Assembly (NCBI GenBank): GCA_037783415.1
Contig: JAZGTN010000073.1
Coordinates: 3,782,001-3,846,000, forward strand
Reading direction: 5' to 3'
From: Leptasterias polaris
Taxonomy: Eukaryota > Echinodermata > Asteroidea > Forcipulatida > Asteriidae
DNA: 64,000 nt
The translations under genes and the position numbers were made by a program. Position 1 is the first letter of the stretch, and every line of letters begins with the position of its first letter. This document shows, one piece after another, positions 22,554-32,499 of this stretch. Under the pieces are notes generated by a model, which searched no databases, was not told the origin of the DNA, and saw nothing but the letters and a program-made list of their open reading frames with translations.

Positions 22554-23309
22554 ATTATTCTTCTGGTAGGTAAATGTTTCTAAAATATTGAACTTAATTT
22601 CTGAACTTGGCCCAACTTTAACCACAGTTTTCTGCGCCATAGCAGGGAGCAAACGCAGAAATCCAAGTTGAGCAGAGGGCTCTACTCGCGATGTGGCTGA
22701 GGACTCAATTAAATGTTTCTAAAACACTAAACTTAATTTATGAACTGTTCGCGATGTGGATGAGGTTGTCATGTGAGATACAGGAAAAACATTCAAAGCA
22801 GAAGTTATTTTGTGCAGAATAATTCACAGCAATCCAGGGAGAAAGAGTTATTTTCCCCACAATCCTGCCAAACTTGTGAGTAAATTTGTGAGTAATATCA
22901 ATTATAAATTTATGTATATATTAAAAAGTGCCTCTGACCAATATACCATGTCACCTTGTTTTACAAAAGAGTGACTTTGTACGCTCCAGGGCATTTCCTG
23001 GATGTAAGAAACTTAGCGCGACGCATATTTTATAAACAGTGTAGAGCAAACGATCGCGTGAGTAGAAAGCAGCCCGAGATTGAAGTTTACGGAATCAGGA
23101 TTGCAGTTTGAGATTGATGGGTTTGATGTGTGTGGGTAACAGTCATTTCAAATGTCTCGATTGTATGAGGCCATATCTGAATAGGCGACTACAGCTAAGG
23201 CTACGACTTTTGCTAAACAGGGCTGGGAGTCATTACTGACAAAATAGTATAAAATAGGCTCTAACTTTAGGTTTGTAGATTTTATGGCATTTCAACCCTT
23301 TTGTAACGC

Positions 23310-23587
23310 CAGGGGGCCGATTTCCAAAGAGCTATGATACATCTTAAGATGAGTTGTCAATGTTACTATGGTGATTAGCATTGTGACATCACACTTTGCT
23401 AAGCAATTAAGATGAGTTGTCAATGTTACTATGGTGATTAGCATTGTGACATCACACTTTGCTAAGCAATTAAGATGAGTTGTCAATGTTACTATGGTGA
23501 TTAGCATTGTGACATCACACTTTGCTAAGCAATTAAGATTGGTTCGCAGCTAAGGTTTATCTTGGCTCTTTATGAAACCGGCTCCTG
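23310..23587. repeat. Three perfect 63-bp tandem copies inside an inverted-repeat element
   Basis: Copies start at 23345, 23408 and 23471, each beginning TAAGATGAGTTGTCAATG and ending TTTGCTAAGCAAT, apparently identical. The outer ends GGGGGCCGATTTCCAAAGAG and GGCTCTTTATGAAACCGGCT are inverted relative to each other and resemble the GGGCCC family termini. Confidence 0.88.
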
Positions 23588-23817
23588 GAGTTAAAGATTC
23601 CAAGGAGCTTTTGGTAAAAGTATCCTAAGCACTAGAGAAGTAGATCAAAGCACAAAGGATTTCTTTACATCTGAAGAAAATAACAGTAACTTTTTTCACC
23701 AGGCAGACGTAAAAAAGTCTGAATTTTCTCATCACTGCTAAAGGTGTTGCTATAAATGACATCTTATATTTCCACGCATGATGGCGCGGAAATCTAGCCG
23801 TAGCCATAGCTGTAGCT

Positions 23818-24036
23818 ATAGATAGGTTGCAATATTACGTAAATCGGCCATCTTTACGGGCAATTTGGAACACACAGTCATGCATTACGCGTGAGAACGG
23901 CGTACATTTCACAAAACTCATTGCATGATTGGTTAGTGAATGACACGGCTGCGTTAATAATTTGAGCGCTTGACGCGCCTGCAAGCCAAAATGCGATTTG
24001 CCCGTAAAGATGGCGTCTACTGGGAACTATCTATTG
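23818..24036 (-). mobile_element. Short inverted-repeat element, copy 2 (ATAGATAG family)
   Basis: Inverted copy of 23-252: ATAGATAGGTTGCAAT, CGGCCATCTTTACGGGCAAT, AAACTCATTGCATGATTGGT, GATGGCGTCTACTGGGAACT. The two copies are 23.6 kb apart in opposite orientation. Confidence 0.8.
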
Positions 24037-24381
24037 AAATTTCAACACAATTTGCTGTACTGGGGGACAGAATCTCCTGCCACAAGATTACTTTGAAGAC
24101 AATAACAGCTACTTTTTCTCACAAGGCAGATATAAACCGGTCTGAATTCAGGAAAAAAGTATGAAATTTCTCATCTCTGTAGTAATGTCCAAGAAAGAGC
24201 AATTTATGATGGCACTTTCTTAAAAGTTGTTCTAAAAAAATCTCTACATCAGAAATTGTTTCAAACATTTTTATTTTCTTCACACATTCTTATAGCTCCA
24301 CTTCATCTGGAACGTACATACATGTAGACATGGATAATATTCAATGGTCAGAAAGTAGGAGGTTTGACTGTGTACTGTGTA

Positions 24382-24797
24382 CAGGCATGCAACTCTTCTG
24401 CGGATCGGCAGATTTCCGCTTTTTATAAAATAGAATACCGCCGTTACGAAAAAAATCCGCATAACAAAAATCACGCTGAAGGAAACATTGCTTATTGAAA
24501 AGAAATAAATGTTCAGGATTCTTAAAGTCTGGCTCCGCGGAAGTTTACACAGTCCAGACACAGACACAAGTTCTCCTCGTACAACATACCTTCTACACTA
24601 TTTTTTGCACAGTCTGGCTCCGTAGTGTTTTTATTGCTATTTGTGTAAGGGGATGCGGCGGAAACCAGACGCTGTAAGAGTGCAAGTGAACCATGCGATC
24701 GATAGGTGTTTGCTCAAATAACGATGGCGTTCACTAGGAAAGACATCGTTGATCGGTAATTTTCTGCTTTTTTTTCGGCTGAAGAGTTGCATGCCTG
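24382..24797. mobile_element. 416-bp TIR element with TGTGTA flanks
   Basis: Perfect ends CAGGCATGCAACTCTTC and GAAGAGTTGCATGCCTG, flanked by the direct repeat TGTGTA at 24376-24381 and 24798-24803. It sits inside a copy of the 104-bp repeat that is tandem at 24805-25122. No transposase frame. Confidence 0.85.
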
Positions 24798-24804
24798 TGT
24801 GTAC

Positions 24805-25122
24805 TTGTATTCACCACATGGTGTAATGTTGCAGGCTGGCATATGTTTCATTCATAACTACAGTGGATGATATTGAATGGTCAGACAGTAGGAGGGTTGA
24901 CTGTGTACTTGCATTCACCACACGATATCATATTACAGGCTGACGTATCTATCATTCAGAACTACAGTGGATGATATTGAATGGTCAGACAGTAGGAGGG
25001 TTGACTGTGTACTCGCATTCACCACATGATATCATATTGCAAGCTGACGTATCTATCATTCGGAACTACAGTGGATGATATTGAATGGCAAGATTCAGAC
25101 AGTAAGAGGACTAAGCCTCTCC
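24805..25122 (+). repeat. 104-bp tandem repeat, three copies
   Basis: The landmark TCACCACA recurs at 24811, 24915 and 25019. Each unit includes GGCTGACGTATCTATCATTC-like sequence and GATATTGAATGGTCAGACAG. Single diverged copies are at about 50830-50960, 53850-53935 and 40000-40060. Confidence 0.88.
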
Positions 25123-25318
25123 TCCCTCTGATGCCTAATACAAACGCTTATCCGGGATAATCCTTTAATCCCTAGACACTGACATTTTCATTTCAGAAAC
25201 TCTACAGTTGATTCATTTCAAGCATATAAATTAAAAATTATGTAAATACAAACTTCTGTTTACTTCTGTCAGGTGTTTTTTTTAAACCCAATATTATGCA
25301 CTACTGGATGTTTGTGTA

Positions 25319-26150
25319 TAGACCCAGTAACTGGGGCGCTGTACTCCTTTTTTCGAAATTTTGACATCATCGGTCGTACTAGCGCCCCAGGTTATTAGTA
25401 CGTCCCACTTCTGGATTCCGTGATATGGCATCATTTTGAACAGGGTAGACACAAAAAATGCCTCAGAACGACCAAAATACCCAACAAAATTGCTTTAAAA
25501 ACGCCTACTGGCTTCTTGATATGTCTAAGGTGCAACATCAGGTATTTAAATGTACTCACGCTTTTGTTTTGTGCTTGAATTTTACGTTTTTGTCGAGCAG
25601 ATCGATGAAAATGGTGGACAGTCTCTCGTTGTGTCAAAATCAATGGCCGCCACTGCCGTCGCGATGCATTCTGGGTAGTATATTTAGTCAACGACTGTTT
25701 GCAGCGAGTGCACCATTCTTTCCCATCACAACACGCGCCCCTTCGACGAATACATTGACCACACGCTGCAAACAGTCGTTGACTAAATATACTACCCAGA
25801 ATGCATCGCGACGGCAGTGGCGGCCATTGATTTTGACACAACGAGAGACTGTCCACCATTTTCATCGATCTGCTCGACAAAAACGTAAAATTCAAGCACA
25901 AAACAAAAGCGTGAGTACATTTAAATACCTGATGTTGCACCTTAGACATATCAAGAAGCCAGTAGGCGTTTTTAAAGCAATTTTGTTGGGTATTTTGGTC
26001 GTTCTGAGGCATTTTTTGTGTCTACCCTGTTCAAAATGATGCCATATCACGGAATCCAGAAGTGGGACGTACTAATAACCTGGGGCGCTAGTACGACCGA
26101 TGATGTCAAAATTTCGAAAAAGGAGTACAGCGCCCCAGTTACTGGGTCTA
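25319..26150. mobile_element. 832-bp near-perfect palindromic (foldback) element
   Basis: The arms 25319-25706 and 25764-26150 are inverted copies; the only difference seen is one T in a T-run near 25351. The spacer is 57 bp. Ends are TAGACCCAGTAACTGGGGCG and its complement. GTTTGTGTA flanks both sides (25310-25318, 26151-26159), a 9-bp target-site duplication. Mirror-image 193-codon frames (25458-26039 plus, 25431-26012 minus) are identical outside the spacer, as expected of a palindrome, and show no recognised domain. Confidence 0.95.
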
Positions 26151-26539
26151 GTTTGTGTATATATAATAGATAAAGAGGCTTCTAAATTGATTATTTTTGA
26201 CAAATAAATACAGTGGAGACCGTTTGTTGTGAGGTTTCGAGTTGATCCGTGTATGTATTAATACCTTAACTTGAAAACCCTTACGAATCTGCATCATACA
26301 GTGCTTCATCATAGTTTAGTCTTGATTACAAGACTGAGCTTGTGTTTGGTCTGAGCATGAACTTTAACAGAAGAGGGCCTGTCGCTCCAATAGAAAAACT
26401 TTATGAATCCACACAATGCTTCAACAAAGTTAGTCTTGATTACCAGACTGAAAGAGGACACAACACCTCTAAAAGACTACCTTAATTAAGTTATACAGTG
26501 CTTCGTCAGATAGTCATTATTACAAAAGTAAGTCTGTGT

Positions 26540-26760
26540 TTGGTCTGTGCATGAAATCCACTACCGCGGAGCAGATTTCAGAATTCAAAAGGACTTCTCA
26601 GTTCTGAACAGTCCAGCTAGCTAATTAGTTATTACCAGGGGGTATGCAATCGGGCTTGACAACTACTTGGCTTAGTGGATCGAGGGGACGTCTCATGATT
26701 GACTTCACTGCCGCGTTTCGACCAGTCTGCTCTGGTCATGGTTATGGTCATGTGCATGTA
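26540..26760. repeat. Third copy of the GTTTCGACCAG hairpin repeat
   Basis: CACTGCCGCGTTTCGACCAG, TCTGCTCTGGTCATGG and GTGGATCGAGGGGACGTCTC resemble 10595-10800. The hairpin GACCAG/CTGGTC is compensated relative to GACTAG/CTAGTC at 10761. Confidence 0.55.
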
Positions 26761-27027
26761 AATATAATGTACATAAAACTTTTTGTGACGGGTATAAACA
26801 TGCCTTGTTTCATCACTGACTTCACTAAACAGATATGAATTAAAGAGAGTTAATCGAAACTCAGAATAGCGAACCAAACCAATTTATGGGTGTCACAAGT
26901 TGGCAAGTGTGAATACCGTAATCTGATACCTTAAAAATCTTTGTAAACAAAGTGACTGTTTCAAGCAACAAGGTTTTGAGGTAAAACTCTTTTCAGAAAC
27001 AAATGTCATACGACCCGTTTCTAGATG

Positions 27028-27171
27028 CTACGTCTTTGAAATACTGATTAATGCTACCGTGACATTATCGGAGCTACCTCGTCGGATGGCTTCAGACGCT
27101 AGCTTGTTGCAGGCCATGTCGAATTGAGTCTCCTCCAGTGTCTTACCTGGAGATGTCTTGATGGTTTTGTC
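27028..27171 (-). CDS. ILKAP: ILKAP exon 7, SSDNVTV and stop
   Basis: The acceptor is ATTTTCATCAG. It encodes DKTIKTSPGKTLEETQ, then MACNKLASEAIRRGSSDN with the last PP2C metal-binding Asp/Asn pair, and ends at TAG (27030-27028). Confidence 0.92.
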   Translation of the reverse strand, partial: DKTIKTSPGKTLEETQFDMACNKLASEAIRRGSSDNVTVALISISKT

Positions 27172-30100
27172 CTGATGAAAATAACGAGAGAAATTGAATA
27201 AATTTTGGGTTGAGCAATACAAAATTTACTAGAGCCGGATTTGAATCTGCGACCTCCAGGTTAACATGCCGGCCAACATAAGGCTAGGTAGCTCAGTTGG
27301 TTGAACGCCAGAATGCTAATCTGGAGGTCGTTGGTTCAAACCCCACTCTAGTAAATTTTTCTTTGTTCAACCCCAAATCAAACATTTATTTCTTAAAATG
27401 GTTGAATGGAACTTGAACTTGAATGAAACTTGTGACTTCCGCTGAGCCACTTTATTGTTTGTACCAATTCCGTCAGCCCACATGTAAAAGGAGCAGATGT
27501 CAACACACTTTCCAGGATGGATCGAGACTGTGTTTAAAAGAAATCAATCGTCTCAAAGATTACCTCAACAATTTTCTGAACAAATTCAACCGTTGCATCG
27601 GGGTTGAAACCTTTCCAAAGTCCATCACAAGCCAGAAGGAGGTAGCGGTCGTTATCGGTCAGCTGACATTTCTTGATGTCGGGGAGGCAGGAGACGCCAC
27701 AGTGCTTGAACCGGCCATCCCCGATGGATCGAGAGACCTCCAGGATGCCTTGCACTCTCCCATCTCTACATGAAAAAGAGTGCAGAGATTCAAAAATGTA
27801 TAATTTACACCCAGTTCAGACGGGCGCTCTAGAGTCGCGCCGAACCAAATTATTGAATTAAGTACATGAAAAGTTCGACGTCTGAAATAGTTAGGAGTGA
27901 CTGGATGCGCTAGAAGTCGGAAGATTGACTGTTGCAGTCGTTCGGAACGACTCTGGAGCGCCTTGGTTTCAGACGTCGATCTTATCATGAGCCAAACCTA
28001 ATGTAAATGTTTTGTTAAGTTCGCCTTAAATTTAATTGGGTCGACCTAGAGTCGCTCCTAATCTATTTGGTTCGGCGCGACTCTAGAGCACCTGTCTGAA
28101 ATGAGTGTTAGTTACTTTTTCTCACTCTTCACACCTTTGATTTTGTCCTTGTGTACAAACCAGTCCCCTTCCCTCTAGGGAGCAGACTAACTGGCAGGGA
28201 ACAGACTAACTGTGGCCAAAACTGGACACAGCCCAACAAGGGGACTCGATGGTTTCAGCTATCAATGGAAGAGTGAATGATGCATCATGACTTGAGGCAG
28301 AGGTGCCTTCAGATACATCATTACATTATGGTGGAGCTAGTGTGTAAAGCCCACCTTCTCACCACTGTGGCCATGGTTTGAGTCCCGGCAAGGGCCTTTA
28401 TTCAGAACAGTTGTACATTGCTTCTCTCCTGTACCACAAGGGTTTTTCTCCGGGCATTCAGTTTTCCTCTCTTTTCCAAAACTCAAACATTTCTAACTCT
28501 AGCCATGCTCTGTGGTCATATATGGGTCGATGCGGCTGGCTGCCAAAAAACCTTCACATGCCTGCCGCTTGACTGCATTGTAGTCGTGTCCGTCAGCTTC
28601 TCAGCTGCAAGTAAGGATGATTAGCCTCCCCAATTATTGCTAAGCACGCCACGGTTTGGATGTGAACCTAAGACACTCACCTCACCGTGCCACCAGCTTT
28701 CTGTATCCTCATTCTCTCTTCGTACATGGTGGGATTGTGTTCTCTGCTCAAAGGGATCAAGGAAAGCTTCTGTGTCTCTTCGTTAAATCGGCACAGCATA
28801 GCCTACAAGAGAAGCATTATTCAAATAATGATCTAAAGTAAATACAAAAGAGCAAAATGAAAACGTGGATGAATTTCAAAGCAGCATCTCATCTATGATC
28901 CTGGTTACAATAAGTAAATGCAAGTCTTGTGTGTTGGACCCCTGATAAATCGTGCAGTTTTATTATTATATTATATTTCTAGTAATGAAACCAAGGATGC
29001 CTCATAAGTGAACTTAATCACTGCAGCTCACAAGCCTGAGGAAACCTGTAAACAAGGGTGCTTGCAATGAACCGGGGTTAACCCCCTACTCTTCCAAAAT
29101 AAGTGTTCTGGGTTCTTTTACGTGTGCTACCAATCGTAGCACACTTAATGTCCCATCCAAAGGATAAAGCAATTATGGTGAAGTATTTTTCACAAGGACA
29201 CAAATACCACAACTGGGACTTGAACCCACACTCTGTTTTACACCCTCAGTTTATTGCCACAGGTTCGAAGACAAAAACAAATAAAATTCTGCTTTCCGAC
29301 AAAGATTTAGTTGAAAAGTCCAGCGAGTGCACAATGAGATAGTTCAACAGAAATTACTTCAAAGGTACAATCTACTTGATTGAAAACACAACCCACAAGA
29401 ATTTTTCCTGCAACTTTCAAAAATACAACGCAAAATCTGAAACTTTCTCAAAGATTCCACCTGAGATCTTTCAAAACACAAAAGTGTGTCACTTAAAAAA
29501 TTTGATGTCTCTTCAAAAATTCTTGTGTATTGTATTTTTAATCAAGGTTTTTCAGATTGTACCTTGAAGTTAAAACAGATGGGTAGAGGACCTTACTGTC
29601 GCCAAGGTTGGCAATGTACAAGACGTTATTGACGGCAACGACACAGACGGCTGTGGACCCATCTTTCCATACTGGTTTCCTGAAGGAAAAAAAAGACAAG
29701 ATTGTTTTTATTATGCTGTAATATTATTAAAAATAATAATGGAAATGTATATCACTGCGTCAATATCCACAAATTCTAAAGCTCGTGGGGCATGAAAATT
29801 ATTACCCCTGGTCGCTGGGCCATTTAATTTACTCTGTAAACCATCTCAGTTTCCAGGGAAGTATACAGCCTGTGCTGCTAAGTATGAAGTGCACCAACCT
29901 AAATCACACACAAGAACCATCTCTGCCCTCACAGAATACCCATTTACTCCTGGGTGAAGGGAAGCAAATAAAGTGCAGTGTCTTGCCCAAAGATACAAGT
30001 ATTATGACCGGGATTCGATACCACACCCTGATGACTTTACGCCCAGAACATTAGTCTCGGATCCAAGATGCTCCAGTTGCGTTGTCACAAGTACTTGGTA

Positions 30101-32302
30101 GTCTTGAAAACTTAACCACCATCCACCCCACGAGGGCGTTATCATTCCTGCAACTGCTATCACAGGATAGCAGTTTGTGGGGTGATAGCAGTTACATGAA
30201 TGATAGCACCCTCTAGCCTCGACAAGGTTTTTAGTGACTACAACTGGAGCGTCTTGGAACCAAGACTACCAGAACATGAACAATTACATCAAGGAGCTAT
30301 AGACGAATCCAGTGGGGATGTCCTGCTACCTGCCATTATTTGTTCGCAAACATGCCTAGCATTCACTTCTTTTAATGCAATACAAGCATTGATGTTGACG
30401 TAACGATACAAAACACCAGCATGACACAAATGCGCCTAATGTACACGCAAGCATAAGAGCGTCGCATAAGTGGTGGAAAACACTGGTAGAGGACAAAATT
30501 AAATAGCACTCCACACTAATGATGTCACTTTGACTCAAAATACCTGGCCGTCAGACAAACATTCACCACTTATGCAATCACCGCATCGACGAAGCACTAA
30601 TAGTAAAGTCTGTGCATGCGAGTAAACCTAAAATTTGCACATGTACTTATGTTTAACGAAATTTGACACATTTGTCTGAGATACAGGTACCTAGCTTGTA
30701 TCTTTAGCATTAGTGCAGAGTGCTATTGAACTAATTTATATGGCATTTTACACCTGACACTACTCTGTCCGACAGTACTTTGCATTTTTTCCTTACTGGG
30801 CAGACGCCTGCTTGAGAAACTCCTCATCCGTCTGTTTGAAGGTGTCGATGAGACATCTCTTGATCTCCTTGTCGTTATGTCCCGTATCTGTCTTGGGGAA
30901 TCTCTTGAAGAGATTCTTATGAAGTGTCTCCGAGGCGTACTGTGATGCTCTTGCTCCACCGTGTCCGTCAAACACCCCAAAGTAAGCCACTCTTGACCTG
31001 AAGAATGAATAGAAGGAAATTAAGACAAACTCCAAATATTTAAGTTCTTATCATTTAGTGGACAAATTTACAGACAGGGCCTTACAAACAAAAACAGTGT
31101 TTCTCTTTCTCAGTTTCATTAAGACCTAAGACTGCTCTTAACTGTGCATAATTCTTAATAGACCGTGCAAGTCTAGTGTGTATACAAACATTTTGGGACC
31201 AGTTTGGTCCCACGTACATTGCTTTAACGCGTGAAGGAAACAAACCCTCACACTTTAACAGGTCCTAATGTTCAAATACGTGCGAGACTTGCACAGTCTA
31301 TTGCTAATCAAAGTGTGATGTCACAATACAAATCACTCTGGTAATATTGTCAAACTCATCTTAAGATGAATCTAAGTGCTTTGTGAGGCTGGTAATTTTA
31401 TTTTGAATGCATGTCAGCTTTTGAAAGGTCATCAACTGCCCCTGGGGGTAAATGGGCTCTCCGGGGTTAACTGTAGAGGGCTCACTATATTGTGAACCCC
31501 CCAGCGGATCGGCTGGTTGTCCAACAGTGAACTGTCGTACACAGACAAGTTATTGTCTCTAGAAACAGATGGTCAAACAAACTACGCAACAAAGTTTTAG
31601 TTTTACACTGTGGATGGAAGCGCAGAGAAGCTTTCTGTGACATCATCAAGAAGTGTGCACGCATCTTGCATGTCAACTCTTTCACCCTTCCTCTCTGCCC
31701 GGTAACTCTTGAAGGAGTACAAACCTGGAATGGAATGAAAATAAAGTAATAGATGAAGTAATTGGCTAAATTAAGTAAATGGTTCAGTGGCATCTTGCCC
31801 TGCTGTCACCTCTGTGGACCCCAGTCCAAATCCAACCTTTGATGGAGCCTTGCATGTGGATTGGGTTATCATCCCTACCTCGTTAAAGGGGCACTGTCAT
31901 CATGATCAAAGCAGGCCTGTACCTGTAGCTGTACATGGAATTATGAACTCTAACCCAAGAAGGTAGGAATATTTTAGCCCTATGAATATGACTTTTGATT
32001 TGCTGTAAACCAATGGTCGGTTTACAAAAACAAATTCTTAATTCAGCCTCTGGCTGCGATGACGTTTTTATCAATAAACCATGACTCAATCAGTTCAAAA
32101 CATGTTAAAAACAGAACAAAATTAAAGTCATATTTACACGGCTAAAATTTTCCTGACTGAAGGGAATTCAAGATGATTCTTCAGGCTCGAGTAAAGACAA
32201 CATCCACATACCTGACTTAGATATTTGCCTTTTGAGAGGTGGTTCTTTTGCCTCCGCTTCTGTCATCTTCCTCTTGTCTCCAGTCGAGATGTTTCCCTCC
32301 AT
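27028..32302 (-). CDS. ILKAP: ILKAP-like PP2C serine/threonine phosphatase, complete, 7 exons
   Basis: Exons read on the minus strand: 32302-32212, 31724-31607, 30997-30797, 29679-29592, 28802-28681, 27765-27564 and 27171-27028. Together they make 966 nt, 321 residues plus TAG, with all seven phases consistent. PP2C motifs are complete: GERVDMQDA (44-52), FGVFDGHGG with metal ligand D80, KDGSTAVCV, ANLGDSK, LSREHNP, EVSRSIGDG, LLACDGLW with D254, and SSDNVTV with D309. By family knowledge it is a Mg/Mn-dependent cytosolic or nuclear phosphatase that antagonises integrin-linked kinase signalling. Close matches to ILKAP beyond the generic fold include TDEEFLKQAS, KPVWKDGSTA and the MACNKLASEAIRRGSSDNVTV end. 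The N-terminus is shorter than the human protein, which as I recall is about 390 residues; an extra 5' exon cannot be excluded. Confidence 0.93.
27227..27375. mobile_element. Two tRNA-like SINE heads, head-to-head, in last ILKAP intron
   Basis: Minus copy 27227-27281: CTAGAGCCGGATTTGAATCT is an inverted B-box. Plus copy 27290-27375: GGCTAGGTAGCTCAGTTGG, CCAGAATGCTAATCTGG (a 5-bp stem with 7-base loop), GGTTCAAACCCC. Acceptor-stem pairing is poor and neither is a plausible functional tRNA. The region lies wholly in the 27172-27563 intron. Confidence 0.65.
27564..27765 (-). CDS. ILKAP: ILKAP exon 6, SRSIGD and CDGLW motifs
   Basis: The acceptor is TTCATGTAG and the donor GTTGAG|GTAATC. It encodes RDGRVQGILEVSRSIGDGRF through the CDGLW catalytic Asp to VQKIVE. 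Confidence 0.93.
27806..28105. mobile_element. TIR element in ILKAP intron 5
   Basis: CAGTTCAGACGGGCGCTCTA and AGAGTCGCGCCGAACCAAAT on the left are mirrored by ATTTGGTTCGGCGCGACTCT and AGAGCACCTGTCTGAAAT on the right. Weaker copies of the same motif (GACTCTGGAGCGCC, GGTTTCAGACGTCGA) repeat inside. Confidence 0.82.
28336..28625 (+). mobile_element. Possible SINE remnant in ILKAP intron 5
   Basis: A B-box-like GGTTTGAGTCCCGGC, then GGTTTTTCTCCGGGC and a CATTCAGTTTTCCTCTC stretch, resembles the middle of the SINE at 18090-18496. The rest is too diverged to align by eye. Confidence 0.35.
28681..28802 (-). CDS. ILKAP: ILKAP exon 5
   Basis: The acceptor is TTCTCTTGTAG and the donor GTGAG|GTGAGT. 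It encodes AMLCRFNEETQKLS, then LSREHNPTMYEERMRIQKAG. No long ORF shows it; it was recovered by looking for the missing middle of the PP2C fold between exons 4 and 6. Phases fit both neighbours. Confidence 0.9.
29045..29245 (-). mobile_element. SINE fragment in ILKAP intron 4
   Basis: Read on the minus strand it has an inverted B-box (GGGACTTGAACCCACACTCT on plus), GACACTT-like sequence and AAGAACCCAGAACAC, the order seen in the full element at 43870-44291. Confidence 0.6.
29592..29679 (-). CDS. ILKAP: ILKAP exon 4, GSTAV and GDSK
   Basis: The acceptor is TTTCCTTCAG and the donor AAG|GTCCTC. The donor lacks the usual A/G-A-G-T extension, so it may be weak. It encodes KPVWKDGSTAVCVVAVNNVL and YIANLGDSK. 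Confidence 0.9.
29795..30062 (-). mobile_element. SINE fragment in ILKAP intron 3
   Basis: The inverted B-box CCGGGATTCGATACC, then TCTTGCCCAAAGATACAAGT and ACAGCCTGTGCTGCTAAGTA. It matches 8130-8250 in the opposite orientation (GGCCATTTAATTTACTCTGT, CAGTTTCCAGGGAAGTATAC). Confidence 0.65.
30133..30213. repeat. Small hairpin element in ILKAP intron 3
   Basis: GAGGGCGTTATCATTCCTGC, AACTGCTATCAC and their near-complement GTGATAGCAG, TTACATGAATGATAGCACCCTC fold on each other around GGATAGCAGTTTGTGGG. Confidence 0.7.
30797..30997 (-). CDS. ILKAP: ILKAP exon 3, DGHGG motif
   Basis: The acceptor is TCATTCTTCAG and the donor GCCCA|GTAAGG. It encodes FGVFDGHGGARASQYA, with the metal-binding Asp, through DEEFLKQASAQ. 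The one- and two-base overhangs match exons 2 and 4. Confidence 0.93.
31157..31302. mobile_element. 146-bp TIR element in ILKAP intron 2
   Basis: AATAGACCGTGCAAGTCT and AGACTTGCACAGTCTATT are inverted ends. The interior has TTTAACGCGTGAAGGAAACA. A one-ended copy is at 45064-45146 (TTAACGCGTGAAGGAAACAA, AAGACTTGCACAGTCTA). Confidence 0.82.
31607..31724 (-). CDS. ILKAP: ILKAP exon 2, start of PP2C domain
   Basis: The acceptor is TTCCATTCCAG and the donor CACAGT|GTAAAAC. It encodes GLYSFKSYRAERKGERVDMQ and onwards, the first PP2C motif (Arg-x-x-Met-x-Asp). The donor was chosen over the GT two bases upstream because only this one preserves the frame into exon 3 (PSTV then SRVAYF). Confidence 0.9.
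32212..32302 (-). CDS. ILKAP: ILKAP exon 1 with start codon
   Basis: ATG at 32302-32300 lies in the context GAAATGG and opens a lysine-rich, presumably disordered 30-residue N-terminus containing GDKRKM and PPLKRQ, a possible nuclear-localisation stretch. The donor is TCAG|GTATGT. It ends one base into a Gly codon. Confidence 0.85.
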
Positions 32303-32499
32303 TTCATTGACTTTGTTTAATTACTGAGCATTTAAACAGATGGATCCACCAAAACTAAAAAGTAAAAGGTTTCAAAAATAAGAAATTAATTTGAGGTTTT
32401 AATTGTTATTGCAAACAATTACATTGAAGAAAATATGGCAAGTTAGACTGAGGGGAAATTTATTATGAATGTCGCTCACTGCAAGGCAAAATTTATGTA

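Larger units (their letters stand above)
22355..27027. other. Gap between convergent receptor and ILKAP genes
   Basis: It contains the receptor 3' UTR (limit unknown), several inverted-repeat elements, tandem arrays and the large palindrome, all listed separately. No additional gene was recognised. Confidence 0.7.

Noticed and set aside
25431..26039. Mirror-image 193-codon frames on opposite strands
   Set aside because: They are the same arms read in both directions through a palindrome. No recognised domain; the sequence looks non-coding.
27290..27361. Functional tRNA gene
   Set aside because: The anticodon arm and B-box look right, but acceptor-stem and T-stem pairing fail, and the sequence recurs as a dispersed repeat.
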